Position numbers and translations under genes: made by a program. A stretch of 64,000 bases of DNA from Owenia fusiformis (Eukaryota > Annelida > Polychaeta > Sabellida > Oweniidae), in contig CAIIXF020000010.1 of assembly GCA_903813345.2 (NCBI GenBank), forward strand, positions 12,593,181-12,657,180, given 5' to 3'. This document shows positions 42,811 to 56,455 of this stretch, piece after piece; positions within the stretch are counted from its first letter, which is position 1; the number at the start of each line of letters is the position of its first letter. The notes beneath the pieces were generated by a model. The model had not been told where the DNA came from, ran no database searches, and worked only from the letters and a program-made list of their open reading frames with translations.

Positions 42811-43465
42811 ATTTTTTTTATACAGGAAGCTTCACGTAACCCTTTTTAAACTTTTGAAGATTAACAAACGGCATCCAGTTGATCACGCCACCTATTGGTT
42901 CAAATGTGTTATTATTACAGTTTTAGAGCAGAAATAAGATTTCTTATCACTGATTTTCCAAAAAAAACTTAAGTTAACCTTTACTGCCTGCAAACGCAAA
43001 CCTAGTTGATATATCTTGTTCTATCAAAAGGTGTCAGCATTTATTCGAAATGCCTGTTTTATCATCCAGTTCATTTTAATATTAAACCATTGGTATCAAT
43101 AAAAAAACATTATTGTTGATTTATGTTTTTATTCAAATTACAGAATAATATTTAATAGAGAAAGTATGAAGCGTAGCTGATGTAATTTTCTCATCACATC
43201 TTTGTAATCCCGATCATCATACATAAGGGACTCTAATATAATACAACCCACATTATTCTGTCAAACAAACCCTATTTTATTATTAAGTTAGTTATTATGC
43301 TGATCAAATCCCATTAAAACAGAGATCAATTTCAAGTCTATTGTAATCTATATAATCAAATCACAATTTTGAATGAGAATATTTGATATTGGAGTATGGT
43401 ATTTGATTCTGGAGATGATTGTGTTATACAGTATATACACCTACACTAAATTTGTTCGTATTGTA
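42811..43465. other. AT-rich DNA, no gene seen
   Basis: Nothing recognised. Confidence 0.4.
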
Positions 43466-43624
43466 CACCCCTCCTCATAATTTTGGCAACTGCAGGTCAC
43501 TAAGAGAAAGCATGTAAATCTTTCTTGTTACATTAAGTCTGAAATTTATGACAATCGTGATAATTTTGGGAGATGTATAATTAATTCAAATCTTCAAACA
43601 TTTTGCCAAATTTTCCGAGGGGAG
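43466..43624. mobile_element. Mariner-type MITE, CACCCCTCC family, copy 1
   Basis: Flanked by TA on both sides. Left end CACCCCTCCTCATAATTTTG and inverted right end CTCCCCTCGGAAAATTTGGC. Related to 52660-52850 (both have TTTGGCAACTGCA) and 57190-57495. Confidence 0.65.
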
Positions 43625-43742
43625 TATATTGCATATATAAACTTACATAGAATTGAAATATGGTCAGTTGATTGTCAATTAAATTATATTAAACATGCTG
43701 GAAATGACATATAAATATTGATATATAGCAGCAGTACAGTAG

Positions 43743-44207
43743 CAGGCCTGTCAACTTTGGGACACCTAACATGAGTGACTTGGAAATGTTGAACACCTCC
43801 CCTCAAAATGTGGACACCTTGGTCCAAATCTGAACACCTTGATCCAAATTTTGAACACCTTTGTTTAAATTTTATTACATCTTGCCAAATTTTGAACATC
43901 TCAAATTTTTCGCGCTCACTACGCTCCCGTTTCAAGCATCCATCAAGGGGGGGGGTAGGTACGAAAAATTACAAACGGAATGCGTGACATATACGTAATT
44001 CGCGTGAAAAGTCCGAACGAAATGCATACTTTTTTTTCCGGCGTTCGTATTTTTGCTGTGTAGACGATCTTTTTTAGAAATTTTTCTACAGAAATATTTT
44101 TGCTTGACAATTACCAGGTAAAATGCGTATTTGGCAACTGGCGTGACTTCAAATTCTTCAGCAAATGCGTGACAAATACACAAATTGCAGGACAGTTGAC
44201 AGGCCTG
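43743..44207. mobile_element. hAT-like MITE with 6-bp target duplication
   Basis: Begins CAGGCCTGTCAACT and ends AGTTGACAGGCCTG, exact inverted repeats. CAGTAG is present on both sides (43737-43742 and 44208-44213). Length 465 bp, no transposase. The interior contains GACACC/GAACACC repeats and a CGCGCTCACTACGCTCCC segment. The right flank immediately enters the coreless family 2 element at 44211, so the MITE landed at that element's left edge. A partial relative is at 63455. Confidence 0.85.
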
Positions 44208-44210
44208 CAG

Positions 44211-44346
44211 TAGTGACATATTGTCATCCAGCTTCTTTGTGGATGGTGTTCAGCATCTGGTGGGCAGCGGGGCATTGTTTTGCATTCAATAGTCAGCATC
44301 TGTAGCAAATGGCAGGTGGTGACATTTTGCATGTTAATGCCTTGTA
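44211..44346. mobile_element. Repeat-cored element family 2, coreless copy
   Basis: TAGTGACATATTGTCATCC head, GTCAGCATCTGTAGCAAATG middle, and GGTGGTGACATTTTGCATGT...TGCCTTGT tail, with no tandem core. The left arm of the head palindrome is missing, replaced by the adjacent MITE. Confidence 0.6.
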
Positions 44347-45639
44347 TTATATTGTTTACCCTGTGTCTTCCCTCTGTAGTACCACATCAACAAAACATGT
44401 TTGTTATTATGTGATTTATGTGCAAATCCCTCTATTCCTAAAGTCGTTGTTTTCTGAAAACTTGAATTATTCACGTTAGGGGTGCTTTATTTTACAAATA
44501 ATGTCTTGCTAAAGAGAGCTTATTAAGTTAAAGGGAAGTTGTTCCAGCAATTTCTTCCTAGATTCAGGGGCATTAACAAAAGCCAGACTGATCTATAGAT
44601 TTAAGATGTATGTATTCAAGGAACGCTATTATAGTATGATACCCAAATAAATGATGACCGACTTACGACCACGTCAATTTCCTAATCTTACCCAACTGCT
44701 TTTAATATATCATTAATTGTAGCAATTTCATATGAGATTTATTCCATAATAATTTAATGCTCTGACCTGTTATTTTGCTCGCTACTAGAGCTGTAGCATT
44801 ATTGTGTGCTGAATTGAATTTGCAAAAAAAGCAATATGGTGAATGACCATTATGGGGACATAATGTGATTTAATCCTAATGCTGGACTTAGTCACATGGG
44901 GATACTAAACACTTGCCGGGCAATCTATTCTCTATTAAACCTGTATTATATCTAAATAATTCAACTGAATCGATCTTTTGTTTTGATGTACAAACAAATT
45001 ATTTTCAATTGTATATTTAACCAGAATATCACTTTTTGTCATGGGGAATGATTTGGGAAGGAAATAAAACATAAAGGTTTTTGTTGGTCGGAAGTTCTAT
45101 GCATTAATCATGAGTTTTTCTAACCCAAGGGTTATTCCCAACTGTAATTGGTCACAGTGACCAGACGTCTTGTCTGTCTCATCTCGACAAGGGCATTCAT
45201 GACTTGAACTTGGGGCCTGGGACTTTGTTGACCTTGAGAAGCGTGACAAGCATTGTGGACATTACCTAACTGGCACAGAACAAATTGAATTTACACATTA
45301 AGTCTCTTATGTGCAGATGTCATGTTCAGCAGAAGAAATCTCAAGTTGCAGGGTACCCATTGGTATGTGGAACTTGTCCAAAGGTTTTTTCTCCCACTCC
45401 TTATTATCAGTTTGTTCGAAAATATGTTGACCCAATACAGAGCGTAATAAAGAGGGGGCTCTGACATGATTCTTTTTTATGTGCAATACAAAAAAGAAAT
45501 TCATCTAATTCCAACAATCTCTATTAGCTTGCTTGATTTCCCCTGTTTCCTCACTTTTCAAATGAACTCATCATTCTGCCACTGAGTTTGCTCAACAAAT
45601 TAGCCGTTTCCTGTTATCTGTTGACAAATATACTTATTC
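44347..45639. other. AT-rich DNA, no gene seen
   Basis: A small minus-strand ORF (45307-45504) has no recognisable motif. Nothing else was seen. Confidence 0.35.
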
Positions 45640-45795
45640 AAATACAGCGAAACCTGTGATAAGTGGAACACCTCTTGAAGTGGAACACCTTTGTTTGTGG
45701 AACTTGTGGAACACTTTTCAGAGTCTCAAGACCCAACTGATTTAATGTTAAAGGAACCTCTCAAGTAGAACACTTTTGTTTTCTTCTATTTTTGG
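45640..45795. repeat. Dispersed GTGGAACACC repeat, plus orientation
   Basis: ACAGCGAAACCTGTGATAAG then repeated GTGGAACACCTC/TTTGT segments. The same text, reversed, is at 61855-62015, so this is a dispersed repeat family. Its class is not determined. Confidence 0.6.
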
Positions 45796-46184
45796 CTTAC
45801 ATGGTGGAGAATCACCCACTCATCCATCTGTCTGTCCTTATGTTTGTCTGTCTGGCAGTGTATCTATATATTATAAGAAGGCTCTGTTTTGTTTGTTACT
45901 AATTCTTGGACATATGAATACTGCCATTTTCTGAATCAATGATTATTTCGATTTAATTGGGTACTTCCTGGGAACTTATACCATTCGTTCATTCTTAGCC
46001 TTATTTGGAGTAATCAGCAATTTGTTAGATTAAATTTTTTGACAATATCTGTTTTGCTATAGGAGCCCATAGAAAAGTGCCATTTCAGCATGAGATATTT
46101 ATGACAAGTAGTTATGGAATACACGCACATTTGAAGTTTTCGAGTTAAAAATAATCTTTTTTTCCGATTGTGGCATAATTCAAT

Positions 46185-46560
46185 TCAATTTATTTATTTC
46201 ATAATTATTAATCACTATAAAAACAAGCCGCTAGACACCCTAGTGGGTATATGTTGCAGTTTGAGCCTAATCCATTTCGGAACCATATTATATATGAAGT
46301 TTTCTAGTGGAACATGATCCTTACCACATAATATTGTTGAATCTGCGCCACTATAAGCGTCAACTTCAGGACATCAATATTCTAGAGGATCATGCTATAT
46401 CCTCTCACATTCTGGGGAGCCTCAGATAACCAATACAATCTAGCTAATTATACTCTAAGGATTCTTCATTGCCACAAATCGCCAATTTTTACAAGTTGAA
46501 CATTATTTATGGGTCTGCTTTGAAAATTCATGTGCCACGTATTATTTTTACATTGTTTAT
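46185..46560. repeat. Possible retroelement tail
   Basis: AATTCAATTCAATTTATTTA followed by a CCGCTAGACACCCTAGTGGG hairpin-like stretch. AATTCAATTCAATTTATT-type text is common at the ends of non-LTR elements in aquatic animals. The support is weak. Confidence 0.25.
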
Positions 46561-46734
46561 GTGACTATAAAGTAACAAAATTGGTTCTAAATCGAAAAGT
46601 GATCCTGATTTGGTACAGGTTGAATTGCCATTAATGCAGTCATGCTAAGTGGGAAGAACCTTTTAACTTTCAGTAAGGTTCTTATATTAGTATTGTATTT
46701 TTCATAATGAGTTTGACCAAAAGCAGAAGATGGT

Positions 46735-47430
46735 GCTTGTGTTGTATGAAGGTTCAACTTGTATTGTATGATGATTGTACTGTCTTGCACTTGTATTGTA
46801 TGAAGGTTGTACTTGCATTTCATGATGATTGTACCTGCATTACATGACGAGTGTACTTGCATTGTATGATGATTGTACTTTCATTTTATGATGATTATAC
46901 TTGCATTGTATGATGATTGTACTTTCATTTTATGATGATTATACTTGCATTGTATGATGATTGTACTTGCATTGTATGATGATTATACTTGCATTGTATG
47001 ATGATTGTACTTGCATTGTATGATGATTATACTTGTATTTTATGAAGATTATAGTTGCATTGTATGATCATTGTACTTTCATTTTATGATGATTATACTT
47101 GCATTGTATGATGATTATACTTGTATTTTATGAAGATTATAGTTGCATTGTATGATCATTGTACTTTCATTTTGTGATGATTATACTTGCATGGTAAGAT
47201 GATTGTACTTGTATTTTATGAAGATTATAGTTGCATTGTATGATCATTGTACTTTCATTTTGTGATGATTATACTTGCATTGTAAGATGATTGTAGTTGT
47301 ATTTTATGAAGATTATACTTGCATTGTAAGATGATTGTACTTTATGAAGATTATAGTTGCACTGTGTGAAGATGAGTATATGTGTTTTATATGAAGATTA
47401 TATTTGCATTATATGGTGATTATATGAAAT
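46735..47430. repeat. 22-bp minisatellite, about 30 copies
   Basis: Tandem TGTATGATGATTGTACTTGCAT-like units (22 bp) with variants GATTATACTTG and TGAAGATTATAGTTG. Longer blocks repeat, which shows amplification of multi-unit segments. Confidence 0.85.
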
Positions 47431-48835
47431 GATTAAAAGCAACATTAGAAAAATAAAAAAGTCCATAAATTGTGTAATAATCCCAAGGTGCAGGTTGTAA
47501 GTAAAGCTAAATGTCACAGAAATTGAAATGAAACCTATATCTGCAAAATTACTTTTTATTGAGGAGACGTGACAATTTCAGTTTACAATACAAACCTAGG
47601 TGACTGAGGTACCGTGACTGATCCCACATTGTTTCATGTAGCGATGTGCGTGAGGTTTCTGTCATTGACACTCCAGAGGAATTATTTGTTCCTGCACAGG
47701 GACTTTAGATCACCTAGAGTTCACATTGTATGGTGGTCATGGTTTAAAACATGAAATAGAGTGGAATAGAGAGAAATTAGCAAGGAATAAAGTATATAGG
47801 CATCAAGTTATTACTCTAAATTATATGCAAAGATATTATGCTTTTTATTTAAATTTTATGTATAAGTTTTGAGATTTATGCATGGTCACGGAGATCGTTT
47901 AGTTCAAAAAGGGCAAACTAGCCAGGGTTCAATTAGGCTTGTAGTTTGTATTTGTATTCAGTTAGGGGTAGACTTCGTTAATAGACGCACAAAAATACTA
48001 ATCAATTTTGCATCAATAATTGTTTCTTTAATCACAAGTGACTTTGCAGGTCTGAACATTGCAAGCATTTGAATTGCAGATATAGCCTGGACTCTTCATA
48101 ACATTTTTCTCTCTCTATTGTATTCCTGTCTGTGATTATATAACTATATTAAGGTGTATATATTCTTGTTTAATTGTAATGTTAACTAGATCATTGTCTT
48201 TCATGTGTAAATAAATACATGAATTAAGTGTGTGTTATAATTTGAAGCATAACCCTCTGTTAGTCTGGTATAAAACTGCCGTAAGGGGACCTAGTTGTGA
48301 TGCTATATACATATTAAACCCATTTTCTATATCTTCTCTCTGACAGAATTTCAGACTTGATTTCAGCAATATTTACGCATGAAAACATTTGATGGAGAAA
48401 TCTGATAATTTGATGCATTCAAAGAACAAACATCTGCATAACTTGTTCCCATGACAACGTGGAATTTAAATAACAAAACAGATGTCCTTATTTATTTTTA
48501 GAATAAATTTAGTTTTTGTATAAAGAGAAACAAAATTAACATAAATATACATTTTAAATTGTATTGATTTAAAGATGGAGTCACTAGTATAATATTCCAA
48601 GTTTTAAAATCAACAAAATCTAAACCAGCTAAGACAAATCAGAACTCAACCAAGATACAATTTGAAAACAATATGTCATTAAGATTTTATACTATATTAT
48701 ACTAAAATAAATAGTTACCACTAAATAAGAAAAATTATGTTCTGCGCTTTCAATAGCATCTCACAGATTCATTGCTTCTTCAGTGATATCTGTGATGACA
48801 GGGTTAAGGTTGACAATTGGAAAAGGGCTTTAAGG
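47431..48835. other. AT-rich DNA, no gene seen
   Basis: One 67-codon plus-strand ORF (47869-48072) has no recognisable motif. It is followed by AAATAAAT near 48208. I cannot support a gene. Confidence 0.35.
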
Positions 48836-50595
48836 TGGAGAGAGGCATTAAGCCAGGCAGAGGCTTTAAGGCAGAGATTAATCTAGGACTTTAAGGTGGG
48901 TGGAGTGGGACAACTTTTTGAAAGCAACATGCCTCATCAAAGTAAGGTAAAATGGCTCATTTCCTCACTTAACTCAACTTACCTTAATATTACACCACAA
49001 GATGAGGATGAATTATGATGTTAGAACATGTGGGTGAATTAAAACATGTATTGTTTACAAGCCAAAATGTAACACGTCTCAGTTAATTGACTCATCCTTT
49101 GTTACTCATTCTACTTGAGCTACCTTAATTCTGCATCATAAGGAAGACAATGCTGAATGATGTTATTTTCAGTTTGGATTTAGCATTAAGGTAGTCGGAG
49201 TGGGTCAAACTGAATGAATGCGTCTATACACCAGATCACTTATTTTCTAATTCTACTCAACCTATATATCTGTTGCATCAAAAGAGAGCGATAAATGACC
49301 TATGATGTCATTTTCAGTAAAAAAATTGGAATTAAGGTAGTCTGAGTGGGTCAAACTGAATAAACTAGCAAAAAGTGCATTCCGATACACCAGATCACTT
49401 ATTTTCTAATTCTACTCAACCTATATATCGGTTGCGTCAAACGAGAGTTATTAATGACCTATGATGCTATTTTCAGTTAAAATTTGGCATTAAGGTAGAC
49501 GGATTGGGTCAAACTGAATAAACTAGCAAAAAGTGCATGCCGATACACCAGATCACTTATTTTCTTATTTTACTCAACCTATATATCTGTTGCGTCAAAC
49601 ATGAGTGATAAATGACCTATGATGTCATTTTCAGTTAAAATTTGGTATTAAGGTAGTCGGAGTGGGTCAAACTGAATAAACTAGCAAAAACTGCATGCCA
49701 ATGCACCAAATCACTTATTTTCTAATTCTACTCGACCTATATATTGGTTGCGTCAAACATGAGTGATAAATGACCTATGATGTTATTTTCAGTTAAAATT
49801 TGGCATTAAGGTAGACGGAGTGGGTCAAACTGAATAAACTAGCAAAAAGTGCATGCCGATACACCAGATCACTTATTTTCTTATTTTACTCAACCTATAT
49901 ATCTGTTGCGTCAAACATGAGTGATAAATGACCTATGATGTCATTTTCAGTTAAAATTTGGTATTAAGGTAGTCGGAGTGGGTCAAACTGAATAAACTAG
50001 CAAAAACTGCATGCCAATGCACCAAATCACTTATTTTCTAATTCTACTCGACCTATATATTGGTTGCGTCAAACATGAGTGATAAATGACCTATGATGTT
50101 ATTTTCAGTTGAAATTTGGCATTAAGGTAGACGGAGTGGGTCAAACTGAATAAACTAGCAAAAAGTGCATGCCGATACACCAGATCACTTATTTTCTTAT
50201 TTTACTCAACCTATATATCTGTTGCGTCAAACATGAGTGATAAATGACCTATGATGTCATTTTCAGTTAAAATTTGGTATTAAGGTAGTCGGAGTGGGTC
50301 AAACTGAATAAACTAGCAAAAACTGCATGCCAATGCACCAAATCACTTATTTTCTAATTCTACTCGACCTATATATTGGTTGCGTCAAACATGAGTGATA
50401 AATGACCTATGATGTTATTTTCAGTTAAAATTTGGCATTAAGGTAGACGGAGTGGGTCAAACTGAATAAACTAGCAAAAAGTGCATGCCGATACACCAGA
50501 TCACTCATTTTCTAATTCTACTCAACCTATATATCTGTTGCGTCAAAAGAGAGTGATAAATGACCTATGATGTTATTTTCAGTCCAACTGACATT
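48836..50595. repeat. 158-bp satellite with 316-bp higher-order period
   Basis: Monomers contain GTAG(T/A)CGGAGTGGGTCAAACTG, CACTTATTTTCT, CCTATATAT and ATAAATGACCTATGATGT. GTAG anchors lie at 49191, 49337, 49495, 49653, 49811, 49969, 50127, 50285 and 50443, so the spacing settles at exactly 158. From 49495 two monomer types alternate (GTAGACGG with CCGATACACCAG, and GTAGTCGG with CCAATGCACCAA), giving a 316-bp dimer whose copies look nearly identical. Degenerate units lead in from about 48836. Confidence 0.9.
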
Positions 50596-52650
50596 CTACA
50601 CGTTATGTCATGTTTGCTGATTGTGGTATCTCCTCAACAAATGGCCCCATCCATCAGAGCATGGGGCTGATTGATTTGTCTGTCTGCTATACAGGTACCG
50701 TTATGTACTGTTTTTCAGAACCCTGAATATCAACTATATAGCCATACTGCCCTCTGATAACAACTCATGATTTTGATGTTGATAAGATCCAACAGTCCTA
50801 AAATTAGCTTTGAATGAAAATTTTGAGAAAATGATGACTTTGACATAAAAAAGCCACATTTTCATTAAAATGTCAAAATGTGCTGTAAAAACTACTTCAT
50901 GATTTTGTAAGTAGGCATAAAAAAGAATATATTAAAAAATTTATAGCATCATGATAAATAGCTGTTGGCATTAACTCATGGAATTTGGATAAAAAGTAAC
51001 AGATTTTGTTCTAATTTTTAATTTCAAAATCAGAGTCTTTTTTGGTAACAATCACCATGTGACCATAGGGGACATGGGATTTTTATTTAAAATAATAATT
51101 TAGTAATTTGGATAAAGATTAATCACCTCCCAAGAAAAATTCTTAGATGCTAACTCTGTTAGCAAAGTAAATATGCTCTTGCATGGTAACAGTCAACTTA
51201 GTAATGAAGATAATACACTTCTGCTGAAAGCAACTTTAAAATTCCTAAAAGCAACCAAGATTGACTAACATGTATATTACACCATCCCATAATTTACACC
51301 ACCGCACACCTTTTTTTGTAAAGCATTCCAATATCAGCTTTAATTGTACTTTTTCCTTTTTGTTTATATATGAATAGTTACGAATAATTGTAACAAATTT
51401 GTATTGCATATAAGTGTATGGTATATTTACTTCGAAGTTCAACACAAATGTTAAATTGATTAACCTTGTTGAATTTTCATTGTATGAAATTAAATGTTAT
51501 AATATATGAACTTGAAATAAAAATGATTAATAAAAAAAATAAAAATAAATAAAGATTAATTGACTAATACATTTTATTTATATATACAAGGAATGTTATG
51601 AAGTAAATTATGTTAAAGATTTGTGAAAAAATTTCAGAATTAAAAAGCTTTTGGAAAACAGAGGCATGAGTTGTCTTAATGTTCCAGCTATTCTTCTTCT
51701 TACTGTTCTACTTCGTGGAATTGCCATTTTCTAGTAACACCATTAAATCCTGTCTGGGGATAACTTGACATTTCGAAGACGGAAGAGATGTATCTTGTTT
51801 GTATTTATGACTTTCTAGATAAATGGATAACGTTATCTAGGTCAACATTGACCTAGAAAAGTAATAAATGTTCTTCATGAATGTCCATTATTATTCTGTA
51901 TTGAGATGTCTTATACAAACTTGGAAGTCTCTCTTGATGAATTTGTTTATTTATTTATTTTTTCATCTCACCCTCTTTATTTATTAATATATTTTGATCA
52001 TGACCTTTAAAAATCTTTAACCTCATTTCCCTATGATTTGTATTTCTTATATTCAAGTTCCTTAATTGTTTGTTTGATTGGGTTGTTTGTTTGATTGATT
52101 TGTTTGTTTGTCTCAATAAAACAATACAGTTTGGCAAGATCAATATACTATGTTATATTCTCACTTCTTAATCACATTTCATTCTTGACTGTATGAAATA
52201 CATAAAACAGTCTATCAAACTCTTGACCATATTTTATACCTTGGGGTTATGATCTGAAATCATGATGCTCCCATAATGCCTAATGTAATATCAGGTCATC
52301 CACGAGTCGCATCATCTCCCAGACACAATAGTCTATAAATGAGTCAAAGATCTTTCACCTAAAAATGAATTTTGTGTTAACCGCATTAAGAAAAACCGAT
52401 TGAGGTTATTTACATGTATGGATCATTAAACTGAGTAATTGTGCATTTGTAATGATGTGAGGATATGAATGTTGTGTTTATCTCCCCCAAGGGAGATATG
52501 TGGTACATGATAGTACTTCAAATGAGATAATGGACAAGAAGACCTGACATTTCAGTGTAACACTTTCTGAACAAGATAGCTATAGCTGTTTTAGTATGTG
52601 TGCAATTTCACAACCAAAGGAGTGGAACCAAATTGAAAAACACACTGTAA
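50596..52650. other. AT-rich DNA with minor repeats, no gene seen
   Basis: Holds a dispersed block at about 50735-50900 (TACTGCCCTCTGATAACAAC) related to 55260-55460, an A-rich stretch at 51517-51553 that could be a retroposon tail, and GTTTGATT/GTTTGTTT simple repeats near 52065-52115. No gene was recognised. Confidence 0.4.
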
Positions 52651-52659
52651 TATACATTA

Positions 52660-52850
52660 CACTCCCCTCCAAAAGTTTGGCAACTGCAAATCCTCCCATT
52701 TGTAAACGACAAAAGTTTATGTTGGTTTAAACAAATTCATCAAATTTGGCTTAAATTTTTGTAATACTGCGGTTGAGAACTAGGATTTACATGTAAAGAG
52801 ACTTTAAACATCCTGTTGAATTGAAACTTCCAAACCTATTGAGGGGGGTG
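52660..52850. mobile_element. Mariner-type MITE, CACCCCTCC family, copy 2
   Basis: TA-flanked, 191 bp. Left end CACTCCCCTCCAAAAGTTTG, right end (inverted) CACCCCCCTCAATAGGTTTG. Confidence 0.8.
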
Positions 52851-54334
52851 TAACTATAGGAATATACAGTAAGGCCCTATTAAACCCTCATTTTATCACA
52901 TCAAAACACCTTAAAACAGGTTGAATATAGATTTTGGAATATGTCAAACAAAAATTCTTATAATCATTGCCATGTTTATTATTGAAGTCTGAAGTGGTGA
53001 ATAAAGAACTACTAGACATCTACTTCATAATATATGATGTTATACAGCAAAGTTAATATGGAAAATTGATAGGTGTAACACATATTACAGCTTTATGAAA
53101 AATTAACCAAACCAATGTAAAATTTGAACTCTTAAATCAAAAGTAAAGTTGCACCTCAATTGATTTCTTAAACAAGCTAAGCAGTTTTTAGCAACACATT
53201 TTCCTTTGATCAGATTAATGAGTAGACGACAACAGAGCCATTAATATATTTGACAGTTTGGAAATTGCGCCATAATAACAGTTCTAAACATATACATAGC
53301 TTTCATAAAGAACCATCGGTAGAGCAGGTGTCTCAATTCTCCAGGCTTTGGCTCTGAAAACTGTATTTGGGTTAGGCTGAATCTATTAAAGCTCAATTTG
53401 ATAGATTTTATGAGATTTTAATACCCTTCTCAAAACCTCAATTTCCTCAATACTCTTTAATTTACTGATGAACTGGTCTCATATCCAATCTTTTCATTAA
53501 AATTTCAAACAGACACTCATTTCATATCCAAACTCCCATTAAAGTCCTTAAAGTGTCATTTGAGATTATGAAGTTTATTTATGCATTAAAACTGTAATCA
53601 TCTGGGGCTGTTAGAGGGTAGTTTGGGTAGCTGATGAATGGAACAGGGTAACAAAGTTATATCTTGTGTTGTCAAAGATTGATGGCAGGTTAAAAGTAAT
53701 GATAAAACATAGTGATATGCTAACAGCTAAATGGATGTAAACTAATTAAAATGTCTATTATTCTCATTTCTTTGTCATTCACTGTTAATAGGAATTAATT
53801 CATGTTATTAACTTTAAAATTATAATTAAACAAAAGATGGTGCTTTATATTCTACAGACTCTACCTGTCGTCTGTGTTATTTATTGACCAATCAGAATTG
53901 AGAATGAAGACAAAGAGCTAGGAAATCTCGAAGAGGGGACAGGTGTCTGCATTCACGTTAGTCTGGAAAGTTCTTTGTTTGCACGCGCCACTTTTAAATG
54001 AAATTAATCGGCAAGTAAAATCATTAAAATCACGCTTATAGCTAGGTTTAATTTGAAACCTAAATTCATGAGTGTATACACCAGTTCACGAGAGGACACA
54101 CTGACATGTTTACAAAGAATAGAAAAAAATCTTTAGTTACAGTTAAGGTCAGGAATGTTTTTGTATTTTGAGTTGTGTTGTGTTTTCATTTGTCCACAAA
54201 ATATAGATCTTTGCGATTTATTGATTTAAGATTGATCATTTCCCAGTTACATTTTAATTTCCTATCTCTAATTAGGGTAGAAATTGGGTAGTTTTTGTTG
54301 CCTCACATGTTGGGCCTCTGTAAAGCACCTACTC
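52851..54334. other. AT-rich DNA, no gene seen
   Basis: No coding, RNA or element signal was recognised. Confidence 0.4.
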
Positions 54335-54485
54335 CAGGGGTGTAGCCAGCTTTCAGTCAGGGGGGGTGCATAAGCAACAGAAAAAAGATTAAGTTTCATT
54401 TTGAATTTTACAAAAATTGATGTAACTTCCTTCAAAATTGAGCCAGAAGCTTCAAATAAAAAGCATATAACACCTAAAAATGTCC
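54335..54485. mobile_element. Truncated hAT-like MITE, GGGGCGTAGCC family
   Basis: CAGGGGTGTAGCCAGCTTTC then GTCAGGGGGGGTG and an interior like 30475-30600. The matching right end was not found. Confidence 0.55.
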
Positions 54486-55833
54486 ATGGCTTGTATTATT
54501 GAACTAATTAGTTATCATTGAGTCTAAAATAATAATATATAGAATAAGAGCATATTTTAAACTTATATTTTTAAATCAGGGAACATCCAAAATCTGAGGA
54601 TTAATAGTACAGTTATTTTTGAACAATGAATTTGTTAAATATGTTTTTAAACTGATCTAAATGAAGATGTTGGAAAGTATTTTCAGTGCAGTTGGGTCAT
54701 ACTTTTTATACTCCACCCTCGTTCTTATATAGAAGCCAGGACCAGATGATGTTAATACGGCCAATAATAGTGCAGCTATTATAGTTGAGGGGATTAGAAT
54801 AGGGGAACAGTGCAGCAATGACGTACATTTAGATGATTTACATGCAATATAGATTAGGGATCAGGTCAAAACTAATTGCCTATGCATTAGCATTTATAAC
54901 AATTATGGGAGGGGTCAAAGTAAAAGTACATTTCATTTTGTAATGCTATCATTTTTGATTAATCTGGGGTGCTTGTCATCTCTTGCAATGGTCAAGGCAA
55001 GGTATAATTTTTTAGGTTAAGTCAATATCTTGACTTGACCCCTTAAATCATTTTCTTAAAGTGATTTCAGAAAGAGCTGTTCTCAACAGAGAAGATTTTA
55101 TGACGTGATGCTTGCAAATCTCAGACCTCCAAATATATTTGATTATTGTGTTATCTTTTGTATCTGAAAGTGATAACAAAATTAAGTACCTCAAGGATGG
55201 CAGTTGGACAGGCCAAATTGGTTAATTCATTTGTTTTACAATGGAAGTATTACCCTCAGTATCCATAAGCCAGCTGTACTGCCCTCTGACTTAACAGATG
55301 ATTTTACCATTTTGATGTTAGTAAGATCTTAACAATCTCAAATGAAGCTCTTGTGACTGCAAGGTCTGATAGTATGAATGTCCAATGAATATGATGTTTT
55401 TATGAGCCAAAATGAAGGGCTGTAATTTCTCAACTACATCCTCTGATTAGATATAATTTATTAAGGAATTATCAAGGAATCATCTCTGTAGTTTAAAGAG
55501 TGTGAACAAAGTCAAGCTCTTGTAAAGGATATTTGATTATTTTTGTATGTATTTTCTATTTTGATTTATCTATTGAAATCTATAAAAGTAAGTTAGTTAA
55601 TTAAACTAACTAACTTAACTCACTTACTAACTATAATATTGCATTGACCTTTTGTCTTGCACCCCCCCCCCTCTCTCTCTGACTTGAGATATATATATAA
55701 GAAAAGATTGGAGGGCAGAGGCATTAAGATTCACAATGTTTAAGTGCAATGGAAGTCAGGGTAGAGATTTGTTGCATACAATTCATATATATTTGAGAAT
55801 ATTTTTTGTTATATGATTGTATTCTAACATATT
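54486..55833. other. AT-rich DNA, no gene seen
   Basis: Includes the block 55260-55460 related to 50735-50900, and a C-run/CTCTCT stretch near 55660-55680. Confidence 0.4.
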
Positions 55834-55963
55834 AACAGTGTCAGTATGAGTGCATACTAACAAAAAAATAACAGTGTGAGTATGAGTGCATACTTACAAA
55901 TTAATAGTGTGAGTATGAGTGCATATTAACAAATTAACAATGTCAGTATGAGTGCATACTAAT
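55834..55963. repeat. 36-bp minisatellite, about four copies
   Basis: AACAGTGTGAGTATGAGTGC-ATACTAACAAATTA units. Confidence 0.8.
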
Positions 55964-56455
55964 CAACAGGACACATAGAAAAATACAAGAAATGTATGTA
56001 TCTACCCCCCCCCCCCCCACACCCACCAACTCCACCTCATACATTCTACTTTCTGTTCCGCTCTTATCAGAGTATTGTAGGCGTGTGGACCTTTCATAAA
56101 AGATTAATTTTCTTGTTCCTGTCCGATCATATTTCTGCTCTAAGTATGTGAAATGTCATTAAAACAATGGCTTATGTCTAATGATGTCGCTGGCCATAAA
56201 TAGGCTGACCCAGGAAGTTGTATTGTCACTTACAATTTATTGAGATATGAAGGAAGCACCATTAGGATAAGCCTTGCTTCAAGACCCCCCCTCCCCCTCC
56301 TGTTGTTAAAGTAGATAAGGGGATTGGGCCTAGGGTCTTGAGAGAGACTACCTTAGAATTTTTTAAGAAACACAACTTTAGATGGGATTTTTATATGAGC
56401 ACCAAGTATTGTTGTAGCGCTTTTTGGTGACTCACTTTCTTTGTTTTACATTTTA

